Positions 1 to 8,053 of a stretch of DNA of 26,456 bases are shown here, in pieces. The DNA comes from Clostridiales bacterium (lineage in GTDB: Bacteria > Bacillota > Clostridia > Lachnospirales > Lachnospiraceae), in the NCBI GenBank assembly GCA_018365455.1, contig JAGZJZ010000077.1, positions 1 through 26,456 of the forward strand. Direction: 5' to 3'. The notes under the pieces are model-generated. The model did not search any database, was not told the DNA's origin, and worked only from the letters and a program-made list of their open reading frames with translations. Within the stretch, counting starts at the first letter, position 1. Every line of letters starts with the position of its first letter. Made by a program: the position numbers and the translations under genes.

Positions 1-1268
1 GCAATTTTGCGGTCAGAAGCCAATACCGGAATACCTGCAGCCTTAGTTTCCTTCAGAATCTCATCCCATCCGCTGTCAACTACCGGTGATACCACGATCA
101 CGTCCACATTCATTTTAATAAATTTTCGAATAGCTTCAATTTGTTTTTGCTGGGATTGGTTGGCATCCTCGAAAATCAGATTCATTCCGAATTCTTTCGC
201 CGCTTCTTTAATGGATTCTGTATTGGCCCTTCTCCATGCACTTTCCATTCCAACCTGAGCATATCCCACATCAATAATTTTATCTGGCTTTTTATATGTT
301 TCGTTCAGGCCCGCCATATATTCCTCTACATTGTCCTTAGTAACAACATGGCTTCTTAAAATAACCTGCTTTGGCACACCGCTCGCCTGTCTCAATATAT
401 CAAGGGCATATTGTATTGCTTCTTTTCCACCGGTAGGACATGTGATCGTCTCTTCAATTTTCCCCTGAGAAATCAGATCAATCCCTTCATTTTCTCCAAG
501 GAAACCATCGATCCCCAAAATTTTGGCTTCTGCCCCGATTTTCTCCATTGCCTGATACGCCCCTAATGCCATATAGTCATTATGAGCAAATATCACGTCA
601 TAATCCTTCAGATGATCCCCCATGGCAAGCATCGTATCTTCAGCATCATCTTTTGATCCAGACTCTATCCTGCAGACGCTTTTTTCAATTTGCGGATACC
701 GGGAGATGATGGAATCAAATCCCTTACTTCTGTTCTGGCTTGGCAGAGAATCCTCACTTTGGCAGATCTCCAGTACTTTTCCCTCTTCATCTTTCAGCAG
801 CCTCAGTACGCCTTCGCCTGCCCTCCTGCCAATCTGCTCATTATCCGGACCGATAAACAGAGAATAATCAAATCCCTCTACTCCTCTGTCCATAACAATG
901 ACCGGGATTTCCTTATGGTATACCCTGCTGATAATGGATGTCATAATTTCGGTATCACAAGGAGATATAATCAACAGATCAATGCCAAAATCTATGAGTT
1001 TTTCCACATCCTTTACCTGCTTGGTAACATCGGAGGTGGCATCCGTCATAATTAATCTGATATTATCATATTTATTGGCTTCTTCCTCTATTTCACTGGT
1101 CAGTGCCAGTCTCCAGGATTCCCGCATATTTGCCTGTGATACACCGATTACATATTCGATTTCCCGATATTCACCGCTGTCAATACCCTGATTATAAATA
1201 TGCAGCCCCAGGAACATAATAAGGATAACTGCACATATGGAAGCGGTAGCTATGATCTTATTTTTCAT
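1..1268 (-). CDS. Membrane-anchored tandem periplasmic-binding protein (two sugar-binding domains), C-terminus cut by window edge
   Basis: About 422 codons are visible from the ATG at 1268, which follows a strong GGAGGGAGGT site. One hydrophobic segment (residues about 4-22) has no lipobox cysteine after it, so this looks like a signal anchor, not a lipoprotein. Residues about 40-320 form one periplasmic-binding domain of the Peripla_BP_4 / LacI type, with an AHNDYMALGA motif near residue 228. A second such domain starts near residue 335 with GYAQVGMESAWR, then QQKQIEAI and SPVVDSGWDEIL. These closely parallel GFAQIGQESGWR, QENQIKAI and APVVETGWDAV in the ytfQ product of the same locus. The start codon overlaps the kinase gene end by 11 bp, implying translational coupling. 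Inference: it is the ligand-sensing partner of the kinase, not a transport binding protein. The fused double domain is unusual. The ligand is not proven, and the missing C-terminus could hold further domains. Confidence 0.85.
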   Translation of the reverse strand, partial: MKNKIIATASICAVILIMFLGLHIYNQGIDSGEYREIEYVIGVSQANMRESWRLALTSEIEEEANKYDNIRLIMTDATSDVTKQVKDVEKLIDFGIDLLIISPCDTEIMTSIISRVYHKEIPVIVMDRGVEGFDYSLFIGPDNEQIGRRAGEGVLRLLKDEEGKVLEICQSEDSLPSQNRSKGFDSIISRYPQIEKSVCRIESGSKDDAEDTMLAMGDHLKDYDVIFAHNDYMALGAYQAMEKIGAEAKILGIDGFLGENEGIDLISQGKIEETITCPTGGKEAIQYALDILRQASGVPKQVILRSHVVTKDNVEEYMAGLNETYKKPDKIIDVGYAQVGMESAWRRANTESIKEAAKEFGMNLIFEDANQSQQKQIEAIRKFIKMNVDVIVVSPVVDSGWDEILKETKAAGIPVLASDRKI

Positions 1269-3063
1269 CCCTGTTACCTCCCTCCAGCAGATCCACACTC
1301 TGTGGTATCAGGATGATCACCTTTGTTCCGGCTCCCGGTTCACTGGTTACTCTCACGCAGAATTTATCACCGTACCGGATTCTTAACCGCTCTTTGATAT
1401 AGAACAGTCCAAAACTCTGATTTTCTTCCAACTGGGAGTGTTCGTTTAACAATGCATTGATCTGCTCTGATTTTTCCTCTGTCATTCCTGCACCATCATC
1501 TTCCACTGTAAATTCCATCCAGCTGTCAGCCGCACTTTCACATCTTATAATCAGATGCCCTTCCCCGCGCTTTGTTTTTATGCCGTGGTAAATGGCATTT
1601 TCCACCAGGGGCTGCAGCATCAGTTTAGGAACCACGCATTGATTCAGGCTGTCATCTACTATCAACTCATAGTTCAGCTTTGGTCCATACCTAATTTTTT
1701 GAATATACAGGTAATTGGAGACGTACTTAATCTCCTGTTCCACTTTAATGTAATCTCTTCCCTTACTAAGACCGATCCGAAACATATTTGTCAGTGCATC
1801 AACCAGCCTGACAATGTCGTGTGCCTGATATTCCCGCGCCATCCAGCTGATGGTATCCAGTGTATTATAGAGAAAATGGGGCTTTATCTGCTCTTGAAGA
1901 ACTTTCAATTCGGCCATTCTCTTATTTTTTTGCTCCAAATAGACCATATCTACCAGGCTCTCTATCTGGACCAGCATATGATTAAAACCATATCCCAGTT
2001 CACTCACCTCATCATTATAGTTTCCTTCAAAGCGTACAGCCAGATTGCCCGATGCCACTTCACGCATTAGAAGTTTTAACTCAACAATGGGATTTGTAAT
2101 GGTCTGGGATATCTTTAAAGAGATCACCAGGACAAAGATCAGGGTCATTGCCAGACCGCCGGATAAAATATAAAACATGGCATTGGTACTTCCCATGATC
2201 TCATCCAGGGAAAATACGCCTACGATCTTCCATCCAGTGTATTCAGACTCTTCATAGCGTATCTGATAATTTTCCCCGTTTATTCTGGCATCTACCGGAA
2301 CCTGTTCCGGGGTAAGCCATGCTGGATCAATACGGTAAGTCACTTTATTGGGCAGGGTATAAACCATACGGTCATCTTTGTCAAGTACAAACACAAACCC
2401 ATTATCCCCAATGGTTACGTTTTGTATGGATTTGGAAATGATATCATGCTTGATGTCCAGTAGCAGCACCCCCATAATCTCACCAGTATCCGCATTTTTA
2501 ATAGCCTTTGCAATGGAAAACACATCATCAATGCTATAACTCTTATCTGTTGCAATATTTCTGCCGGCAATATTACTGATTATCTGCATTTCATCAGGGT
2601 TAGCCGCTGCCTGTCGGTACCAGTCCTCATTCTTAAATGAATCACGGGAGATACGCCTCATCCCCGTATTGGTACATAAATCATTTTCTGTGGCAACAAA
2701 GATACCTGCTATTTCTTTATTGGAAAATGCCAGATCATCCAGGGTATTTTCCAAACTTAACTTTTCTTGTTTCCAGTAAACATTGTCTTCAGTTTTCATG
2801 GATCCGTAATCGGTGTTTTCCATTCTGCAGATAATAAAGTTAGCTATTTTATCAATACTGTTTACATATACATCAATTGAGGTTTTAACCTGGTTCATCA
2901 TCTGGTCTGCATGCTGGGAAACACTTTTTTTCGCCTGTCCCGTAAATACGCTTATTCCTATCATTCCGAACACGCAAAAAGGGATCAGCGAAGCGACAAT
3001 ATAAGACCAGACCATTTTACTACGTATCGTAATATTCATGAATTTGTTCTTAAGCTTGTTCAT
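1258..3063 (-). CDS. Two-component sensor histidine kinase, YesM/LytS type (Cache-HAMP-His_kinase-HATPase)
   Basis: The protein has 601 residues from the ATG at 3063. A GTG three codons upstream (3072) opens the same frame, but it sits directly against the AGAGGGG ribosome site, so the ATG fits better. TM1 is near residues 17-40, followed by a roughly 255-residue extracytoplasmic Cache-like sensor, TM2 near 297-316, and a HAMP linker to about 372. The His_kinase-family (PF06580) dimerisation motif EQIKPHFLYNTLD holds the predicted phospho-acceptor His396. The ATPase domain has the N-box LQPLVENAIYHG (Asn489) and a DDGAGM G1 box. This architecture is typical of kinases paired with YesN/AraC regulators, and such a regulator lies at 8054-9259. 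A separate promoter precedes the gene. It overlaps the tandem binding-protein gene downstream, which suggests a binding-protein/kinase/regulator trio that senses extracellular sugar. Confidence 0.95.
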   Translation of the reverse strand: MNKLKNKFMNITIRSKMVWSYIVASLIPFCVFGMIGISVFTGQAKKSVSQHADQMMNQVKTSIDVYVNSIDKIANFIICRMENTDYGSMKTEDNVYWKQEKLSLENTLDDLAFSNKEIAGIFVATENDLCTNTGMRRISRDSFKNEDWYRQAAANPDEMQIISNIAGRNIATDKSYSIDDVFSIAKAIKNADTGEIMGVLLLDIKHDIISKSIQNVTIGDNGFVFVLDKDDRMVYTLPNKVTYRIDPAWLTPEQVPVDARINGENYQIRYEESEYTGWKIVGVFSLDEIMGSTNAMFYILSGGLAMTLIFVLVISLKISQTITNPIVELKLLMREVASGNLAVRFEGNYNDEVSELGYGFNHMLVQIESLVDMVYLEQKNKRMAELKVLQEQIKPHFLYNTLDTISWMAREYQAHDIVRLVDALTNMFRIGLSKGRDYIKVEQEIKYVSNYLYIQKIRYGPKLNYELIVDDSLNQCVVPKLMLQPLVENAIYHGIKTKRGEGHLIIRCESAADSWMEFTVEDDGAGMTEEKSEQINALLNEHSQLEENQSFGLFYIKERLRIRYGDKFCVRVTSEPGAGTKVIILIPQSVDLLEGGNRDEK

Positions 3064-3098
3064 TTCGCTCACCCCTCTCTGTCACTTCCTGCCCCTAT

Positions 3099-3127
3099 AT
3101 TATAGCTTTGACCGGGTAATTTCGCAA
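3099..3127 (-). promoter_or_regulatory. Sigma-A-type promoter for the kinase / tandem binding-protein pair
   Basis: On the minus strand a TTGCGA -35 (3127-3122), a 17-bp spacer and a perfect TATAAT -10 (3104-3099) lie in the 82-bp gap between yjfF and the kinase. No convincing terminator separates yjfF from this promoter, so read-through from the importer is also possible. It lacks the TTGYA half-site at -10 minus 23 bp seen at the three other promoters of the locus, so the sensor genes may be expressed constitutively at a basal level. Confidence 0.6.
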
Positions 3128-3145
3128 TCGGATTCGAATAAAATC

Positions 3146-4126
3146 CTATTTCCCTTTTAATTTTTCAGCACGTATAGATATAATTCTCTGGATAACAATG
3201 AATACACACAACAGTGCTGCTATTGTTACTTTTGTCCACCATGTATTCAGATTTTCATAAGTTACGATCGTCTGAATAATTCCCTGAATCAGAACACCTA
3301 TGGTCGTACCGATTACGGTGCCCACACCTCCTGTAAGAAGCGTGCCGCCGATAACAGCAGATGATATGGCATCCAATTCCAGCCCCAGATTCTGAAGTGA
3401 ATATCCAGCTAATGTATAAAAGCTGAAAACCACACCTGCAAGTGCTGCACAGAAGCTGCTGATTACATAAACCGCGATTTTAGTTCTTGCTACCGGAAGT
3501 CCCATGAGAATTGCGGACTGCTCATTACCGCCTAAGGCATAGATGCTTCTTCCAAACTTAGTAAATTTTAATATGTAGTAAGCTACTAATATTACTACTA
3601 ATGCAATGAATACATAAGAATATATCTTTCCTTTACCGATCACCAGCTTGCTCAATGCCATTTTTGTATAAAAATCATTGGAGATGGAAATGGATTCCGT
3701 ACTGATTACCGCGCAAAGCCCTCTCATCAAAAACTGTCCTGCAAGTGTAACAATAAAAGGCTGCAGTTTAAAGAAATGAATAATATAACCCATTCCAAAT
3801 CCTACCAGTGCTCCAACCAGAAGAACTAATGGAATTACTACAAATGCCGGAATTCCTTTCTGAAGTAAGAATGCTGAAAATACACAGGTAAAAGCAATCG
3901 TAGATGCGATGGATATGTCAATACCGCCTGTCAGCAAAACAAAGGTGACTCCAATAGAAGCTATAATCAGATACGCATTATCGTTAAATAAATTCAGGAA
4001 TGTAGACAAGGATAAAAAACGATCATATGAAACAGCCCCGAATATAAATAGTGCAATAAACAGCACAAACGTGATTATCAGCGAAACGTTATTAATTTTC
4101 AATCTCTTTTTTGCTATCTCTCTCAT
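3146..4126 (-). CDS. yjfF: Galactofuranose-type ABC transporter permease YjfF
   Basis: A 326-residue very hydrophobic BPD_transp_2 (RbsC-like) permease with 8-10 predicted membrane segments. It resembles E. coli YjfF along its length, with the family signatures GVTFVLLTGGIDISIAS near residues 58-75, AIGGTLLTGGVGTVIG-like text near 237-252, and a LNTWWTKVTIAALL ending. Its start overlaps the ytfT stop by 4 bp (ATGA), with AAAGGTGG as ribosome site. The family is known to form a heterodimeric pore with YtfT, powered by YtfR and fed by YtfQ. The order ytfQ-ytfR-ytfT-yjfF is the same as in E. coli. Substrate: galactofuranose by homology; L-arabinofuranose or a related furanose cannot be excluded. 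Confidence 0.93.
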   Translation of the reverse strand: MREIAKKRLKINNVSLIITFVLFIALFIFGAVSYDRFLSLSTFLNLFNDNAYLIIASIGVTFVLLTGGIDISIASTIAFTCVFSAFLLQKGIPAFVVIPLVLLVGALVGFGMGYIIHFFKLQPFIVTLAGQFLMRGLCAVISTESISISNDFYTKMALSKLVIGKGKIYSYVFIALVVILVAYYILKFTKFGRSIYALGGNEQSAILMGLPVARTKIAVYVISSFCAALAGVVFSFYTLAGYSLQNLGLELDAISSAVIGGTLLTGGVGTVIGTTIGVLIQGIIQTIVTYENLNTWWTKVTIAALLCVFIVIQRIISIRAEKLKGK

Positions 4127-5154
4127 GCCTGCTTCGCCACCTTTCTCTTAGAGAATTTTCTTGTAAATGTCTCTTTAAATTCTTTCGACTGTGAAAGACA
4201 GATGATTACAACTAGAATAGCTTTTACTACCTGCGTAATTTCCGGAGCAATTCCCATTGCATATACAGTCGTTGTAATGCTTTGGATAATCAGGGCTCCT
4301 GCAATACTAGCCGGGATGGAGAAACGTCCTCCGCTCAAAGATGTACCCCCTATAGCTACAGCAAGAATTGCATCCATTTCAATCATGAGACCTGCATTGT
4401 TACAATCAGCACCTTTGATACTGGCACTTTCAATCAGACCAGCCAGTGCTGCAAAGATACCGCAGCAGGTGTAAACTACCAGTTTAATCGCATCTACGTT
4501 AATTCCGGCAAATTTACTGGATACTGAATTACATCCGGTGGATTCCAGAAAGAGTCCAAATGCAGTTTTCTTGGTAAAAAGCAGTACAATAATTAATAAA
4601 ATTACAACCAGGTATACCGGAAACGGTATTCCAAAAATGTATCCGCCGTTAATAAAGTAATAGGCATCTGAACTTACAGTTACAATTTTACCGCCGGTTA
4701 CCAGCTGTGCGATACCACGCCCCGCAACCATCAGAATCATCGTTGCCACAATGGGCTGGATCTGAATCTTTGCAACCAGAAATCCATTCCACAGACCGCA
4801 TAACAGACCTGCCAGAAGAGCCAGTATAATCGCGATTGCCACATTTCCTCCCACTCCAGGTAAAATGCTACTGCTTACGATACTGCATGCAATGGCTCCG
4901 CTTATTGCCATCACCGAACCAACCGAAATATCGGTTCCTCCGGTAGCCAGAACCATTGTCATACCAATAGATAAGATCATCAGTTTACTGCCGTTTCTTA
5001 TAATATCAATGATTCTTCCATATAGATGCCCATCGACTATTTTCATCTGAAAGAAACTTCCTCCAGAAATGATTCCATTAAACAGGATAATAGCCAGCAA
5101 TATCACAAAGGGCCAAAATGCCTGGTTTTTAGAAATTTTATTTAGTTTCTTCAT
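4123..5154 (-). CDS. ytfT: Galactofuranose-type ABC transporter permease YtfT
   Basis: A 343-residue BPD_transp_2 permease from the ATG at 5154, placed 5-7 nt after GGAGGTGA. A GTG at 5163 lies inside that ribosome site and is unlikely to be the start. Signatures shared with E. coli YtfT include SIGMTMVLATGGTDISVGSVMAI (residues about 61-83), a CGLWNG motif, ATMILMVAGRGIAQL, KGADCNNAGL and DAILAVAIGGTSLSGGRF. It overlaps the end of ytfR by 17 bp and the start of yjfF by 4 bp, so the three genes are translationally coupled. It forms half of the sugar channel in the cytoplasmic membrane. Confidence 0.93.
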   Translation of the reverse strand: MKKLNKISKNQAFWPFVILLAIILFNGIISGGSFFQMKIVDGHLYGRIIDIIRNGSKLMILSIGMTMVLATGGTDISVGSVMAISGAIACSIVSSSILPGVGGNVAIAIILALLAGLLCGLWNGFLVAKIQIQPIVATMILMVAGRGIAQLVTGGKIVTVSSDAYYFINGGYIFGIPFPVYLVVILLIIVLLFTKKTAFGLFLESTGCNSVSSKFAGINVDAIKLVVYTCCGIFAALAGLIESASIKGADCNNAGLMIEMDAILAVAIGGTSLSGGRFSIPASIAGALIIQSITTTVYAMGIAPEITQVVKAILVVIICLSQSKEFKETFTRKFSKRKVAKQA

Positions 5155-6667
5155 GACTGTCACCTCCAGCTATATACCGCATAATTGCTTCTTCTGATAT
5201 CTGGCTGCCCCGGAGTTCCGTTACTTTTCTCATATCCCTTAAAATAACCATTCTGCCGCAGCATCTGGTCATCTCATCAATTTCCGAAGAAATAAAGATA
5301 ACCGCCATGCCCTGTTTTGCCAGATCCACTACTATTTTTTGAATTTCTGCCTTCGTTCCGATATCAATTCCCCTAGTTGGCTCATCCAACATGAGAAGTT
5401 CCGGCTCCGTTGCCAGCCACCTTGCCAGAATTACCTTCTGCTGGTTACCTCCGCTTAAGTTTTTAATCAGCTGTTCTGAGGAAGGGGTCTTAATTTCCAG
5501 CTTCTTAATATACTCATCTGCGATCTTCTCCGACTCCTGTCTGGATATGAAGCGGAACATTCCCCGCTTCGCCTGAAGCGCCAGGCAGATATTATCTCGA
5601 ATGGTAAGTTCACCTACGATACCTTCTGTTTTCCGGTTTTCCGGACAGAACGCAATGCCTCTGCGGATCGCATCCAGTGTTCCCTTTAACTTTGTCTTTT
5701 CTCCTTTTATTTCAAGGGTTCCTTTTTCCAGGTTATCCACACCAAATATTAACCGGGCTGTTTCTGACCTTCCGCTTCCAAGCAGTCCGGAGAGTCCCAA
5801 TACCTCTCCTTTATTGATCTTCAGACTAAATCCCTGGATGGTTCCTGCCCCCGTGACATCTGCCATATCTATTAATAATTCATCCGATTTATTTTCTTCT
5901 TCATTAATTGCCATTGTCTGGTTTAATTTCGCATAGTCTTTACCTATCATTTTTCCTACCAATTCTACCCTTGGCAGGTTCTTTGTTTCATAAGTTCCTA
6001 CATATTCTCCATTTCTAAGAACCGTAATTCGGTCTGTAATCTCATAAACCTGATCCAGAAAGTGTGTTACAAATATTATTCCCATTCCTTCTTTTCGAAG
6101 CTTTCTCATTGTTTCAAACAATTTTTCTACTTCCATTGTAGACAAACTGGAAGTGGGTTCATCCAGTATCAGTACTTTTGCTGATACATCACAGGCACGG
6201 GCGATTGCAATCATCTGCTGAATTGCCACAGAATAATTATCCAGATTTTTCGTTACGTCTATATCCAGATCAAACCGCCTCATTAACTCCTTTGACTTCT
6301 GGTTAATGGTTTTCCAGTCTATTCTGCCCGCTTTTCTTATTTCCCTGCCTATGTAAATATTCTCTGCCACAGACAAATTCGGACAGAGGTTTACCTCCTG
6401 GTATACCGTACTGATTCCGTCTGCCTGCGCCTCTAACGGGGATTTGGGATAAATTTCTTTCCCTTCCATCAGAACTGTTCCGCTGTCTCTTTCCTCTACT
6501 CCTGTTAATACCTTAATCAATGTGGATTTTCCTGCACCGTTTTCTCCTAAAAGCGCCAGAACTTCCCCTTTTCTTAATTCCAGCTGCACATCACTCAGCG
6601 CAATTACTGCTTTACCAAAGCTTTTTGATATATGATTCATTTGAAGTAAGATATCCTCTTTACCCAT
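5138..6667 (-). CDS. ytfR: Sugar ABC transporter ATPase with two fused nucleotide-binding domains, YtfR-like
   Basis: A 509-residue protein in the size range of RbsA/MglA/YtfR ATPases. The ATG at 6667 follows TGGAGGAAA at good spacing. An upstream in-frame TTG (6712) would start inside a transcription hairpin and is rejected. The first domain has Walker A GENGAGKST (about 41-49) and Walker B LILDEP (about 166-171), with a degenerate signature (YSVAIQQ). The second domain has a degenerate glycine loop, GLLGSGRSE (about 293-301), a canonical LSGGNQQK signature (about 404) and LLMLDEPTRGID. This asymmetry is normal for the carbohydrate-uptake CUT2 class. It energises YtfT/YjfF. It is preceded by a hairpin that probably lowers its expression relative to ytfQ. 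Confidence 0.94.
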   Translation of the reverse strand: MGKEDILLQMNHISKSFGKAVIALSDVQLELRKGEVLALLGENGAGKSTLIKVLTGVEERDSGTVLMEGKEIYPKSPLEAQADGISTVYQEVNLCPNLSVAENIYIGREIRKAGRIDWKTINQKSKELMRRFDLDIDVTKNLDNYSVAIQQMIAIARACDVSAKVLILDEPTSSLSTMEVEKLFETMRKLRKEGMGIIFVTHFLDQVYEITDRITVLRNGEYVGTYETKNLPRVELVGKMIGKDYAKLNQTMAINEEENKSDELLIDMADVTGAGTIQGFSLKINKGEVLGLSGLLGSGRSETARLIFGVDNLEKGTLEIKGEKTKLKGTLDAIRRGIAFCPENRKTEGIVGELTIRDNICLALQAKRGMFRFISRQESEKIADEYIKKLEIKTPSSEQLIKNLSGGNQQKVILARWLATEPELLMLDEPTRGIDIGTKAEIQKIVVDLAKQGMAVIFISSEIDEMTRCCGRMVILRDMRKVTELRGSQISEEAIMRYIAGGDSHEETK

Positions 6668-6710
6668 ATCACATTTCCTCCATTCCTGCTGTTTATCTGC
6701 CCCCTTATCC

Positions 6711-6744
6711 AAAATCCGCTCTCAGTCGTACTGGAGCGGATTTT
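6711..6744 (-). terminator. Hairpin between ytfQ and ytfR (partial terminator / RNA-processing stem)
   Basis: Perfect 11-bp arms (6711-6721 and 6734-6744, AAAATCCGCTC) enclose a further 4-bp CAGT/ACTG stem and a 3-nt loop, with one bulged base. It lies 20 bp after the ytfQ stop. On the minus strand the stem ends in GATTTTGG, a weak U-tract. Inference: partial termination or 3'-end protection lets the binding protein exceed the ATPase and permeases, a common arrangement in binding-protein ABC operons. Confidence 0.75.
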
Positions 6745-6764
6745 AATAAGATCATAAAATCTTT

Positions 6765-7862
6765 TTAATATTGGCGGTTTGGTAAATCTGCTGCCGCCGT
6801 ATCCTGACGATAGATACCTTCTTCAGATTTTACCCATTTTTCAACTGTTTCGCCATTTTTTAATTTCTGGCAAGTATCGAAGAACTGTTCGCCAAGTAAT
6901 GGATTACATTCTACAGTAACGTTTGCTTCCCCTGCTGCCATAGCTTCAAAGATCCCTTTTACGCCGTCAACGGATACTGTTTTAATGTCTTCTCCCGGTT
7001 TAAATCCAGCTTCCTTTATCGCTTCAATAGCACCCAGCATCATATCATCGTTATGTGCATATACACCTTTGATTTCTTCGCCATAAGTCTTTAAGAAAGA
7101 TTCCATAACTTCTTTCCCTTTTGCTCTTGTAAAGTCACCGGTCTGGGATTCCAGAATTTCGATATCAGGATGATTTGCTTTGATTTCTTCATCAAATCCT
7201 GTTTTACGGTCATTTGCTGCAGAAGCACCAACGGTTCCTTCTAACTCAACGATTTTTCCTTTTTCTTCTAATAATTTACCCATTTCAATTGCTGCATTTT
7301 TACCTTCTTCAATGAAGTCGGAGCCGATGAATGTAGAATATAAGCTTTCATCTACATCTGCTTTTCTATCAACCAGTACGATCGGGATTCCTGCTTCCTG
7401 TGCCTCTGTAAATACTGCGTCCCATCCCGTCTCTACTACCGGAGCAAGTCCGATTACATCTACGCCCATTTCAATAAAGGACTTGATTGCTTTGATCTGG
7501 TTTTCCTGTTTCTGCTGAGCATCTGCAAATTTCAGATCAATGGTATCTACGTTTTGTCCTGCATAGAATTGAATGGAAGCTGTCTCTGCATCACGCCATC
7601 CGGATTCCTGTCCGATCTGTGCAAAACCTACTACCAGTTTATCGCCGCCTGCACTGTCATCTTTTGCTTCTTCACTTGCTGCCTCAGAACCCTTTACGGT
7701 TTCCTGTGCTTCTGTTGCAGGAGCTTCAGTCTTAGCTGCCTCTGTTGTCTTTGCTTCTGTTGTCTTTGCTTCTGTTGTTCCTGTGCTGCTGGAACCACAT
7801 CCTGCTGCCATAGCAGCTACCATACTGACACATAATAATACACTAACAAGCTTTTTTTTCAT
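6765..7862 (-). CDS. ytfQ: Sugar-binding lipoprotein of ABC transporter, YtfQ-like (galactofuranose-binding)
   Basis: A 365-residue protein with a lipoprotein signal peptide ending in the lipobox AAGC, which makes Cys22 the predicted lipidated residue. A low-complexity Thr/Glu/Ala/Lys linker of about 50 residues follows; it has TTEAK repeats and should lift the binding domain off the membrane. The mature domain matches E. coli YtfQ closely: GFAQIGQESGWR, ADAQQKQENQIKAI, APVVETGWDAV, LVDRKADV, ELEGTVGASAANDRKTGF, TGDFTRAKGKEVMESF and YAHNDDMMLGAIEAIKEAGF. E. coli YtfQ binds galactofuranose, so that is the predicted ligand, with other furanoses possible. First gene of the importer operon, preceded by a promoter with two putative regulator half-sites. 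It ends just before the hairpin at 6711-6744. Confidence 0.95.
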   Translation of the reverse strand: MKKKLVSVLLCVSMVAAMAAGCGSSSTGTTEAKTTEAKTTEAAKTEAPATEAQETVKGSEAASEEAKDDSAGGDKLVVGFAQIGQESGWRDAETASIQFYAGQNVDTIDLKFADAQQKQENQIKAIKSFIEMGVDVIGLAPVVETGWDAVFTEAQEAGIPIVLVDRKADVDESLYSTFIGSDFIEEGKNAAIEMGKLLEEKGKIVELEGTVGASAANDRKTGFDEEIKANHPDIEILESQTGDFTRAKGKEVMESFLKTYGEEIKGVYAHNDDMMLGAIEAIKEAGFKPGEDIKTVSVDGVKGIFEAMAAGEANVTVECNPLLGEQFFDTCQKLKNGETVEKWVKSEEGIYRQDTAAADLPNRQY

Positions 7863-7908
7863 TTTAATATCCTCCGTTTTCTTTGGGTTCTTCCCTTGCT
7901 ATGAACTT

Positions 7909-7972
7909 ATTATATTCCATTTCCTTTCTCAGGTCTTTGCAATTTTCCTTTATAAAATTGCAAAATTTTAGC
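7909..7972 (-). promoter_or_regulatory. ytfQ promoter with two direct-repeat candidate operator half-sites
   Basis: On the minus strand a perfect TATAAT (7914-7909) lies about 47 bp upstream of the ytfQ ATG and lacks a good -35. GGAAAATTGCA ends exactly 23 bp upstream of the -10, and a second copy, GCTAAAATTTTGCA (7972-7959), lies 21 bp further up, two helical turns away. Direct half-sites about 21 bp apart are typical of AraC-family activators. The distal 14-mer is identical to a site before the regulator gene (9370-9383). The proximal copy also forms a 10-bp inverted repeat, 7937-7946 with 7954-7963. Confidence 0.55.
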
Positions 7973-8003
7973 ATCCATTTGCCAAATTGCCAATGGATGC
8001 TAA
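7968..8003 (-). terminator. Inverted repeat downstream of the response regulator (probable terminator)
   Basis: Perfect 12-bp arms (TTAGCATCCATT at 7968-7979 and its complement at 7992-8003) flank a 12-nt loop. It sits 51 bp past the regulator stop, and on the minus strand it is followed by AATTTT, a short U-tract. The loop and its edges contain TTGCCAA twice (7979-7985, 7987-7993). The left arm overlaps the distal candidate operator half-site of ytfQ, so the element may serve both in termination and as protein-binding DNA. Confidence 0.55.
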
Positions 8004-8053
8004 TAATGAACATAAATATAACCGTATAAATAAAACGATGGTTATTCCTATCC

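Noticed and set aside
7554..7971. Cysteine/serine-rich plus-strand ORFs opposite the ytfQ N-terminus
   Set aside because: They are antisense shadows of the lipobox and the Thr/Glu/Ala-rich linker of ytfQ; the apparent cysteine richness comes from the complementary codons.
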